58,052 nucleotides of DNA from positions 1-58,052 of the IMG/VR virus record IMGVR_UViG_3300009503_000396. One strand, given 5' to 3'. Both the position numbers and the translations under genes were made by a program. Below the pieces are notes generated by a model, which was not told the origin of the DNA, searched no databases, and saw only the letters and a program-made list of their open reading frames with translations. The DNA comes from a virus. Numbering within the stretch: position 1 is the first letter of the stretch; each line of letters begins with the position of its first letter. Shown here in pieces: positions 37,141-44,683 of this stretch.

Positions 37141-40100
37141 GTGATTTGCTTGTATGTCATTAAGAGAGATGGGAGAAAGGTCTCTTTCGAAGAAGAGAAG
37201 ATACGAAAAGCAATAACAAAAGCAGCTGCTTCTGTAGGAGAAGTTGATAGACAGAAGATCAATGAGATAACTAAAGCAGTGTTGCAGAAGCTAACAAAAG
37301 AAACAATAAGCGTGGAAGAGATACAAGACAAGATAGAAGAGACTTTAGTACAGTTCAAAGAGTACAAGATAGCAAAGGCTTACATCCTTTATCGACAGAG
37401 AAGAACCAATGCCAGAAGACTAGCTGCTTCCCTTGGTGTGAAGGATGACTTGAAACTGCCAACATCTGCACTAATTGTACTGTCTAAGAGATATCTATTG
37501 AAGGATGAGAAAGGAAGAATAAAAGAGACACCAATGAAGTTATTTAGAAGAGTAGCAAGGGCAATAGCACAAGTAGATGAACAGTATGGTGCTTCTAGCA
37601 AAGATGTACGTAGATTAGCTGGACAGTTCTATGACTTGATGACACAAGGATATTTCCTACCTAACTCTCCAACACTGATGAATGCTGGAGCACCACTTGG
37701 ACAGTTGTCAGCATGTTTTGTCTTGCCAGTGCATGACTCTCTTGATTCTATCTTCTTGACACTATATCATACTGCCAAGATACATCAGACTGGTGGAGGA
37801 ACTGGATTTAACTTCTCTGCTCTCAGACCGACTGGTGATGTGGTGAGAACAACTGGTGGGGTAGCATCTGGTCCAGTGTCATTCATGAGAGTATATGATG
37901 CTGCTACACAAGAGATCAAACAAGGAGGTAAAAGAAGAGGAGCTAATATGGGTATTCTGAATGTTGACCATCCAGACATTCTAGAGTTCATAACTGCTAA
38001 GTCTAGAGGAGGATTAGAGAACTTCAATATCTCTGTTGCTGTTACGGATAAGTTCATGAGAGCAGTACAGTCAGGAGAGACAATACCACTAGTTAATCCA
38101 AGGAACAAAGAAGTCGTACAAAATGTACCAGCTAGAGCAATATGGGACTTGATAGTAGCAGAAGCATGGAGATCTGGTGATCCAGGTCTTCTCTTCTTGG
38201 ACACTATCAACAAGTCTAATTCAAATGTAGTACCAAAGTATGGACCTATAGAAGCTACTAATCCATGCTTAAGTGGAGAGACGTGGACAATGACAAGTAA
38301 TGGTCCTAGGAGGATAAGAGATTTACTTGGGAAAAGGAACCTTGAGCTTATTGTGCAAAATTGTCCATGGCTAAGCCCTGATGGTTTCTTCGAAAGTGGG
38401 GCAAAAGAAACAGTAGAAATCCTAACTAAAGAAGGATTCTCGTTTAGAGCTACACTTGACCACCATGTATTTACTGCCGATTTTAGAAAATTGCAAGTGC
38501 GAGACTTGAAGCCTGGAGATAAACTGAAAATCTCAAGAGGTAAAGGAAAATGGTCTGGAAGATATGGATTTGAAGAAGGATATCTACTTGGTTTGCTCTA
38601 TGGGGATGGAACTCTCACACCTGAGCCTGCACTGTATTCCTGGACCACTGAAGAAGGTTCTAGGGAAGTAAGACAATTAGCTTTCAAGTTTGCTTCTAAA
38701 CTCAAGCATAGGAAAGACTGGAAAGGTTGGCAAAAACCAAACAAGGCTTCGTGTACAAAGATGGCAGTCAGAGGCCTAAGAACTCTTTTAAGAGAGCTGG
38801 GGCTTGAGAATAGGAAGTGCATAACTCCACAAATGGAAGAAGCAAGTCCAATGTTTTATAGAGGATTCTTGCGAGGGCTCTTTGACACAGACGGATCAGT
38901 GCAAGGTACCCAAGAAAAGGGTGTCTCCATTCGGCTAGCTCAACGTGATTTTGCCTTTCTCCAGGCTGTACAAAGAATGCTCCTTAGACTGGGCATTTTC
39001 TCTAGGATCTACAAGAGAAGAGACAAACACTTGCAGAAGTTCAAAGGAAAAGTCTATACCTGCAAAGAACAGTTCGAATTAATTATTTCCAATGAGGACT
39101 TACTTTTATTCAAGGAAATGATCAACTTCACAAATTCAGCTAAGGAAAGGAAGCTAAGAGACCTCTTAGTCCGATACAAGAGAAGATTGAATAAATCTAG
39201 AGACACAGTTACATTTATTGGCATCTCTAATCCGAGAAAAGAACCGGTGTATGACATACAGGTCCCTGGGTTAAACCAATTAGAGGCTAATGGAATAGTA
39301 GTTGGCAACTGTGGAGAATTGCCATTGTATCCATATGAGTCTTGCAATCTTGGTTCAATCAATCTATCTAAGTTTGTGAAGATGAACAAAGAACCACACA
39401 TTGACTGGGAGAGACTAGAACAAGTTGTTAGACTAGCAGTACATTTCCTTGACAATGTCATAGATGCAAATAAGTTTCCATTGCAAGAAATAGAGGCAAT
39501 GACAAAGAAGATACGAAGAGTTGGATTGGGCGTAATGGGTTGGGCTGATCTATTGATTGCACTGAACATAGCATACAACTCACAACAAGCACTGGACTTA
39601 GCTGCTGAAGTGATGAAGTTCATAACAGAGAAAGCAAGAGATGAGTCTGTCAGACTAGGAGAACAGAGAGGAAGTTTCCCAGAGTTCAAAGACTCAATAT
39701 GGCCAAAGAGAGGATACAAGACTTTACGTAATGGAACAGTTACATGTATTGCACCTACTGGGACCATCTCTATACTAGCTGGTTGCTCTCCAGGAATAGA
39801 ACCATTGTTCTCAATTGTCACTGTTAGAGACTTGGAAGAGTCACTAGGTGCTAAGCTGGTAGATATCAATCAAGCATTTGAGAGTAGAGCTATCAAAGAA
39901 GGATTCTATTCTGAAGAGTTGATGGACAAGATAGCAAGAGACTTCTCTATTCAGAAGATACCTGAGATACCAGAAGAAGTGAAGAGAGTCTTTGTAACAG
40001 CACATGACATATCACCAGAGTGGCATGTGAAGATGCAAGCTACATTTCAGATGTATACTGACAATGCTGTCTCCAAGACTGTCAACTTACCATTCACAGC

Positions 40101-40233
40101 TACTCCACATGATGTTGAGAACATCTATTTCCTAGCATGGAAGTTAGGTTGCAAAGGAATTACTGTCTTCAGAACTGGGTCAAAGGGGAAACAAGTCTTC
40201 ACAACTTGTAAGGAATGTGAGGTGGGAGAATGA
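37141..40233 (+). CDS. Class II ribonucleotide reductase with intein
   Basis: A 1030-residue precursor; GTG 37141 follows the preceding stop. The N-terminus is an ATP-cone (VIKRDGRKVSFEEEKIRKAI). The catalytic core has LSACFVLPVHDSL, QTGGGTGFNFS, EATNP|CGELPLYPYESCNLG and LAGCSPGIEPLF. Without the intein it is about 682 residues. Wording NPCGE and the CNLG motif fit adenosylcobalamin-dependent class II RNR. It reduces ribonucleotides to deoxyribonucleotides by thiyl chemistry. The C-terminus ends TTCKECEVGE, a redox pair that glutaredoxin-like proteins reduce. No beta subunit is needed or seen. Confidence 0.85.
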   Translation: MICLYVIKRDGRKVSFEEEKIRKAITKAAASVGEVDRQKINEITKAVLQKLTKETISVEEIQDKIEETLVQFKEYKIAKAYILYRQRRTNARRLAASLGVKDDLKLPTSALIVLSKRYLLKDEKGRIKETPMKLFRRVARAIAQVDEQYGASSKDVRRLAGQFYDLMTQGYFLPNSPTLMNAGAPLGQLSACFVLPVHDSLDSIFLTLYHTAKIHQTGGGTGFNFSALRPTGDVVRTTGGVASGPVSFMRVYDAATQEIKQGGKRRGANMGILNVDHPDILEFITAKSRGGLENFNISVAVTDKFMRAVQSGETIPLVNPRNKEVVQNVPARAIWDLIVAEAWRSGDPGLLFLDTINKSNSNVVPKYGPIEATNPCLSGETWTMTSNGPRRIRDLLGKRNLELIVQNCPWLSPDGFFESGAKETVEILTKEGFSFRATLDHHVFTADFRKLQVRDLKPGDKLKISRGKGKWSGRYGFEEGYLLGLLYGDGTLTPEPALYSWTTEEGSREVRQLAFKFASKLKHRKDWKGWQKPNKASCTKMAVRGLRTLLRELGLENRKCITPQMEEASPMFYRGFLRGLFDTDGSVQGTQEKGVSIRLAQRDFAFLQAVQRMLLRLGIFSRIYKRRDKHLQKFKGKVYTCKEQFELIISNEDLLLFKEMINFTNSAKERKLRDLLVRYKRRLNKSRDTVTFIGISNPRKEPVYDIQVPGLNQLEANGIVVGNCGELPLYPYESCNLGSINLSKFVKMNKEPHIDWERLEQVVRLAVHFLDNVIDANKFPLQEIEAMTKKIRRVGLGVMGWADLLIALNIAYNSQQALDLAAEVMKFITEKARDESVRLGEQRGSFPEFKDSIWPKRGYKTLRNGTVTCIAPTGTISILAGCSPGIEPLFSIVTVRDLEESLGAKLVDINQAFESRAIKEGFYSEELMDKIARDFSIQKIPEIPEEVKRVFVTAHDISPEWHVKMQATFQMYTDNAVSKTVNLPFTATPHDVENIYFLAWKLGCKGITVFRTGSKGKQVFTTCKECEVGE
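38266..39309 (+). other. Intein of ribonucleotide reductase (348 aa)
   Basis: Begins with Cys after EATNP and ends VVGN before the catalytic-loop Cys (CGELPLY). Blocks: CLSGETWTMTSNGPRRIRD, RATLDHHVFTAD, GLLYGDGTLTP, GLFDTDGSVQG and VYDIQVPGLNQLEANGIVVGN. The insertion separates NP from CGE, the thiyl-radical loop, so the enzyme is inactive until the intein is spliced out. Confidence 0.85.
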
Positions 40234-40400
40234 TAGAATGTGTCTGTTCTTGTTGTCGTAAGAAGATCTCACACAATGAATTCTTGAAATTTGGTGGTCT
40301 GTGTAAGGAATGTGCACGTGAAACAGCTAGACTGTTCATTGAAGAAGGTGAAGAAGGAGTAAGAAAATACTATGAGCAAAAGAGAAGAGAGAAACAATAA
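40230..40400 (+). CDS. Small zinc-binding protein (56 aa)
   Basis: ATG 40230 overlaps the RNR stop (TGA 40231-40233), with GGTGGGAGA before it. The product has ECVCSCCRKKI and LCKECARETA, enough Cys ligands for one zinc site, then a charged helix. Ends before the next small Cys-rich gene. Confidence 0.5.
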   Translation: MIECVCSCCRKKISHNEFLKFGGLCKECARETARLFIEEGEEGVRKYYEQKRREKQ

Positions 40401-40563
40401 CTGCTACTGTTTTGGAGAGTATGGGACTAACATAAACTGTGATGAGTGTCCGAACAGACTAGTCTGCAAACAGTTCACATATGACAGACAGAAAGATATA
40501 TATCTCCGCTCAAAGGAAAAGTACAAAGGAAGAGGGAAGTTTAGAAAGAAGGATGTGTATTAG
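40372..40563 (+). CDS. Small Cys-rich protein (63 aa)
   Basis: ATG 40372 overlaps the previous gene by 29 nt. NNCYCFGEYG and CDECPNRLVCKQF give five cysteines in one cluster, followed by a basic tail. Probably metal-binding. The stop lies one nt before the DHH gene start. Confidence 0.5.
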   Translation: MSKREERNNNCYCFGEYGTNINCDECPNRLVCKQFTYDRQKDIYLRSKEKYKGRGKFRKKDVY

Positions 40564-40564
40564 G

Positions 40565-41563
40565 ATGGAGACATTCACAAGGAAGGATGTACAGGAACTG
40601 AAGAAGCAGATTGAACCGATAAAGAAACTAGCTTTGCATGATGATGCTGATGGTATTACTTCTGCTGTGTTAATGTCCTATGCTTGTAAGATCTACAAAG
40701 TCTGGGCACCAGATGACTTTGGTGAATGGCCGATAACTCCTTACAAGGTCCAAGGACAACAAGAATATGAACTGCCACCAGATGTCTGTGTGGACATGGT
40801 ACCAGCAAACTCGGATTGGGTTGGTTTCTGCTTTGACCACCATCCAGGACACCCACCAGAAGAGAAGAGAAAGTACAAGTTAGTGTATGCAGATGTACCG
40901 GCATCATTGATTATCTATACAGTGTTTAAAGACTTTATCCCACAAGAACAGAGGTGGAAAGTTGTTGTTGGTGCAGTAGGAGATGGGCAACCAGAATTAG
41001 TACCTACGGAAATATGGAGAGAGTTTCCAGTGTTGTTAGAAGAGTGTATATCATCATGGGAGAAATATGGGAAAGTAGAGACAGTAAGTTATCCTCTGTA
41101 CATGAGACTTAGTTCTGGAATAAATGCAGCATGTAAACTGCCAGAGAAGTGGTACGTGGCATATTCAGTTCTCAGAAATGCTAAGAGTCCATGGGACTTG
41201 ATAAATGATCCATCTCTGAAAGCAGCAAAGGACTTCTTGGAGGAAGAAAGAAGTAAGATCTACAGTGAAACCAACCCAATCCAATTACGCAATGGTATAA
41301 GAATATGGCCATTTGCATCTGAGACAAAGATAGAAAGGACATTGGCATGGGAACTGTGGGAGAAGGACAAGAAAACAACAATTGCTATCAATACACAGAC
41401 TGGAAGAGGAAGCATACGAGGGACATTGGCAACACTCATCTATGAACACTTGAGTGCCAATGGTTTCAAAGCTTCTGGACATCCAGGCTTTGGAGGACTA
41501 AAGTTAAAGTCTGGACAGACATGGGAAGATGTGTACAAATGTCTAACTACTCTAAAGATTTAA
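40565..41563 (+). CDS. DHH-family phosphoesterase (GAN/RecJ-like)
   Basis: A 332-residue protein. ATG 40565 lies just after the previous stop; a longer frame from 40481 overlaps it. LALHDDADGITSAVLM (motif I), CFDHHPGH (motif III), VVVGAVGDGQP (motif IV) and a C-terminal HPGFGGLKLKSG (DHHA1-like) are visible. These metal-dependent enzymes are nucleases in replication and repair (RecJ, archaeal GAN) or phosphoesterases. Sits before the SSB, RadA-like and PolB genes, supporting a replication role. Confidence 0.7.
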   Translation: METFTRKDVQELKKQIEPIKKLALHDDADGITSAVLMSYACKIYKVWAPDDFGEWPITPYKVQGQQEYELPPDVCVDMVPANSDWVGFCFDHHPGHPPEEKRKYKLVYADVPASLIIYTVFKDFIPQEQRWKVVVGAVGDGQPELVPTEIWREFPVLLEECISSWEKYGKVETVSYPLYMRLSSGINAACKLPEKWYVAYSVLRNAKSPWDLINDPSLKAAKDFLEEERSKIYSETNPIQLRNGIRIWPFASETKIERTLAWELWEKDKKTTIAINTQTGRGSIRGTLATLIYEHLSANGFKASGHPGFGGLKLKSGQTWEDVYKCLTTLKI

Positions 41564-41566
41564 ATA
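41559..41566 (+). promoter_or_regulatory. TATA box for the SSB-like gene
   Basis: TTTAAATA at the end of the DHH gene. A start near 41588 lies just before AAGGAGG, the site used for ATG 41607. Likely the main promoter of the replication block. Confidence 0.4.
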
Positions 41567-41606
41567 CCCCTCTTCCATGTTATAGGTAAAAAGGAGGAAT
41601 GGATGT

Positions 41607-42722
41607 ATGGATAAGAAAGAGGAAGAATCTTTGTTGAGAGCTTACGCAGAGACCACAGGAAAGTCTGTCACTGTTCTAAGGAAGTTGTTAGAGGAAGCAA
41701 AGAAAGAAGCAAAGGCGTCTGGTACAGAGAATGACAATGTCATCAAAGGAAAGTTCAGGAAGAAAGTAAGGAATCTTATCTATTCTGAAATGACTGGGAG
41801 ACAAATAACACGGAAAGAACCAGTAATGTTCAGAGGATTTATCCTTGGTGCAGATGCTGTCCGAGACTTGAAAGAACAAATGAGGAGAAAAGCACTGAGG
41901 ATCTTTGAGGAAGAAGGAGAGAATGCAAAGATAGAAGGATATGTTGATGAGAATGGAAATCCAATTGACTGGAGACCAACTATAAGAAACAGACGAGGAG
42001 AAGAAGTAGAGAACCCAGACTACCACAAGCCTATCACAGGACATCTGTATGTCAGGGACTTGTTTGGTATTGCTATCAAGGAAGGAGAGACTAAGCCTAA
42101 ACTGTTTGTGATGTCATTATGGGGAGGATTTGCTACTCAGACAAGTTGGAGACCTTTTGTACCTGTGGAGTTCAAAGCAACAATAAAGTCTGAAGGAAAC
42201 TACTATGTCCTGAATCCGCCAAGAGTACTTCAGAAAGGAGAGAAAGGATTCAGAAAGATATCAATGGAAATAGACTACATGCAATGGATAAAAGAAGCAC
42301 TTGGTGACAGAGAATATCCACTTACTGAATTGCCAAAAGCAGTTGAGAATACAAGACATGCTAAAGATCCGTGGATAATAGTCAAAGGAATTGTTGATTC
42401 TATTGACACAGAAGTCAATCCAAAGACTGGATCAAGGACGTTGACAATAACTGATCCAGATGCTGGAATGACTGATGTTGTTAGAGTGTTCATACCAAAA
42501 GACTTTCCATTGGCATTCAGAGAGTACTCAAAGGTAATTGTCTTTGGAAGACCAAGAGCATGGAAACGAGAAGATGACGACACTATACACTATTCGATAA
42601 GAGGAATAAGTGTATATCCAATACCAGGAGAGACAATAGAAGTACCAGTAGAAGAAGTGAAACCTGCACAAGGATATGTTGAGGGTGAAGAAGAAGAAGG
42701 TTGGGACCTCTGGGAAGAGTAG
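41607..42722 (+). CDS. Probable ssDNA-binding protein
   Basis: A 371-residue protein; ATG 41607 follows AAAAAGGAGG. The N-terminal 80 residues are basic and helical. The rest is beta-rich with repeated OB-fold-like strands (GHLYVRDLFGIAI, PVEFKATIKSEGNYYVLN, WIIVKGIVDSIDTEV, KVIVFGRPRAW) and an acidic, Trp/Glu tail (EEEEGWDLWEE). Many ssDNA-binding proteins end in such an acidic tail, used for protein contacts. Position before the RadA-like gene fits RPA/SSB function. Family assignment is inferential. Confidence 0.55.
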   Translation: MDKKEEESLLRAYAETTGKSVTVLRKLLEEAKKEAKASGTENDNVIKGKFRKKVRNLIYSEMTGRQITRKEPVMFRGFILGADAVRDLKEQMRRKALRIFEEEGENAKIEGYVDENGNPIDWRPTIRNRRGEEVENPDYHKPITGHLYVRDLFGIAIKEGETKPKLFVMSLWGGFATQTSWRPFVPVEFKATIKSEGNYYVLNPPRVLQKGEKGFRKISMEIDYMQWIKEALGDREYPLTELPKAVENTRHAKDPWIIVKGIVDSIDTEVNPKTGSRTLTITDPDAGMTDVVRVFIPKDFPLAFREYSKVIVFGRPRAWKREDDDTIHYSIRGISVYPIPGETIEVPVEEVKPAQGYVEGEEEEGWDLWEE

Positions 42723-42739
42723 GGTAAGGAGGGATGGAA

Positions 42740-43696
42740 ATGGCAACAATATCAACTGGTTGTAAGACTCTCGATGATCTTCTTGCAGGAGGTCTCAAGA
42801 CTTCTGTCATCACCCTTCTTTTTGGTGCACCTAACTTAGGGAAAACATGGTTATGCTATCAAGTCTCATGCATGTGTACAAGACCACCTAAAGAAGGTGG
42901 ACTAGGAAAGAAAGTACTGTACTTGGACACAGAAGGTTTCTTCTTTACAGAAGACACTGTCGAACGCTTTGCTACTTTCTTCAAGAAAAGATGGCCAGAT
43001 TGTGATCCAAGTAAAATTGAGATAGTACAAGTGCCAGATCTGTTCCATCTTGGAGAACAGTTTGGTATGCAGTTTGAGGTACATCAGGAAGAAGCAAGAG
43101 TGTCAGTGGTGACAAAGTATCCAACAGAGAAGCAGAAGGAATTGGCAGAGAAGAAAGGAAAGAGTGTTGTAGACACACCAACAACAAAAGACAAAGACTG
43201 GTTGGAGAAAGCTCCAGTGTACAAGAAAGTAAAGTCTGGTGACTATGGACTAATTGTTATAGACTCTGTCACTGTGCCAATCAAGAGTGAAATATCAGCA
43301 ACAACACAGAACTTTCCTGCTAGAACAAGTGTGCTATCTGCTCTATTTGGTGCATGTTATCCAATAGCTAGACGTGCAGATATTGCAATACTAATTACAG
43401 ATCACTTGACAGCCAACCCAATGTCTCCTGGATATCAGTTTGGCACTGGTGATCCCTGGGGTGGAAGGAATGTCATGTACTATGTCAAACATATCTTTGG
43501 TATCTACAAACCCACAAAGGAATACATTGAGGCTTATGCGCCTGATGGAGCAAGAGTCAGACGTTTTGCAAGATACAGGTATCCAGGACTGGATCCTGCG
43601 ATTGTAGCTGTCAAACTCGAAAAGGATAAGGGCTACATAGATTTGCCACCAAAAGGTGCCAAACCAGCTAAGACAGAGGAGGTCATTGAAACATGA
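42740..43696 (+). CDS. RadA/RecA-like recombinase
   Basis: A 318-residue protein; ATG 42740 is 8 nt after AAGGAGGG, while ATG 42734 is too close. ISTGCKTLDDLLAGGLKT is a typical archaeal RadA/RadB opening. Walker A is FGAPNLGKTW (28-37), Walker B YGLIVIDSVT with D175. The middle has DNA-binding-loop-type sequences (SATTQNFPARTSVLSALF). The C-terminus is Lys/Pro rich. It probably forms ATP-dependent filaments for strand exchange or assists replication. Confidence 0.75.
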   Translation: MATISTGCKTLDDLLAGGLKTSVITLLFGAPNLGKTWLCYQVSCMCTRPPKEGGLGKKVLYLDTEGFFFTEDTVERFATFFKKRWPDCDPSKIEIVQVPDLFHLGEQFGMQFEVHQEEARVSVVTKYPTEKQKELAEKKGKSVVDTPTTKDKDWLEKAPVYKKVKSGDYGLIVIDSVTVPIKSEISATTQNFPARTSVLSALFGACYPIARRADIAILITDHLTANPMSPGYQFGTGDPWGGRNVMYYVKHIFGIYKPTKEYIEAYAPDGARVRRFARYRYPGLDPAIVAVKLEKDKGYIDLPPKGAKPAKTEEVIET

Positions 43697-43851
43697 GCAA
43701 GCAAGAAGAGACAGTCTACTACTGTATCTGGGAGACAAATGAAAAAGAAGTCTGCCCAATACGAACCAAATACAAGTTGAAACCAGAGAGTCTAGTACTG
43801 TTCTGTGCCAACTGTACTAAGTTGCCTCTCAACAAAAGGAAATATCCTTAA
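43693..43851 (+). CDS. Small zinc-finger protein (52 aa)
   Basis: ATG 43693 overlaps the RadA-like stop (TGA 43694-43696). YYCIWETNEKEVC and LFCANCTKLP provide four cysteines. Followed by a long T-rich tract. Unknown role. Confidence 0.5.
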   Translation: MSKQEETVYYCIWETNEKEVCPIRTKYKLKPESLVLFCANCTKLPLNKRKYP

Positions 43852-43856
43852 CTCCC

Positions 43857-43870
43857 TTTTCTTTTTTCTT
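43857..43870 (+). terminator. T-rich terminator candidate
   Basis: A run of TTTTCTTTTTTCTT after the small zinc-finger gene, the longest pyrimidine run of this part of a purine-rich strand. Archaeal RNA polymerase terminates at such T-tracts. The ERCC4 gene start follows 28 nt later. Confidence 0.45.
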
Positions 43871-43897
43871 AATTGTTTAGGACTAAGGAGGGTCAAT

Positions 43898-44683
43898 GTG
43901 ACCCAAGTATCTTTTGACAAAGGAATTGTGAAGAAAGAGAACAATGCAATAAAGGTTACTCCTGCTGACAATTCTGTTCCCAAGCCTACCGACAATGGTC
44001 TAACTATTATGTATGTAGACGTTCATGAACCTGTTGAGATAGTTGAAAGGTTACAGAAAGAGAAAGGAATCTATGTAATACGTAAAGCATTGCCTGTTGG
44101 AGATTACTGTTTCTCCAACATAGGCATAGAGAGAAAGACTTTGTCAGATTTCTACAACTCAATTGTTCATGGTGACAAGCATATATGGAAACAACTCTTC
44201 AATCTGAAACATGCTTTTGAGAGACCAATCCTGATAGTAGAAAGATGGGATGACACGTTCTTAGCTTCACCTAACATGGAGAAGACAATAAGAGGAGCAA
44301 TAGCAGCAATTGTACTTATGGGCATAACAGTATTAGTGATACCAGGGAAAGGACAGAATATCAAGCCATTTGTTGATCAACTAGCATACTTGTTCTTCTC
44401 ATCAGACAAGAAAGCACTGTCAATGAGGCCAATACCAGAGAAAGGAAAGTCACGTTCTAAGAAGGATATTATCTCAGACATCATCTGTATGTTACCCGAA
44501 TGGGGCAGAGCAATGGGTGATGCTATAGCCTCTAGGGTTCAGAGTGTTGAAGAGATATGCAAGATGACTGATGAAGACTTGAAGAAGATATGTCCAAACA
44601 TAGGACCTAAGAGACTAGCTATTCTCAGATGGATATTCAATGGACAAGAACTGCCAAAGAAAGAGGGGCAGAACAACGGATGA
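43898..44683 (+). CDS. ERCC4/XPF-type nuclease with HhH
   Basis: GTG 43898 is chosen from AGGAGGG 6-7 nt upstream; an in-frame ATG at 43805 lies farther back in the T-rich region. The 261-residue protein has the XPF nuclease pattern: MYVDVHEP with D41, LPVGDYCFSNIGIERKTLSDF, containing the ERK-x3-D active site, then RPILIVERW. The C-terminus is a helix-hairpin-helix pair (DDEDL-type KMTDEDLKKICPNIGPKRL). Cuts branched DNA near ss/ds junctions, as in archaeal XPF/Hef. Overlaps the PolB start. Confidence 0.8.
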   Translation: MTQVSFDKGIVKKENNAIKVTPADNSVPKPTDNGLTIMYVDVHEPVEIVERLQKEKGIYVIRKALPVGDYCFSNIGIERKTLSDFYNSIVHGDKHIWKQLFNLKHAFERPILIVERWDDTFLASPNMEKTIRGAIAAIVLMGITVLVIPGKGQNIKPFVDQLAYLFFSSDKKALSMRPIPEKGKSRSKKDIISDIICMLPEWGRAMGDAIASRVQSVEEICKMTDEDLKKICPNIGPKRLAILRWIFNGQELPKKEGQNNG

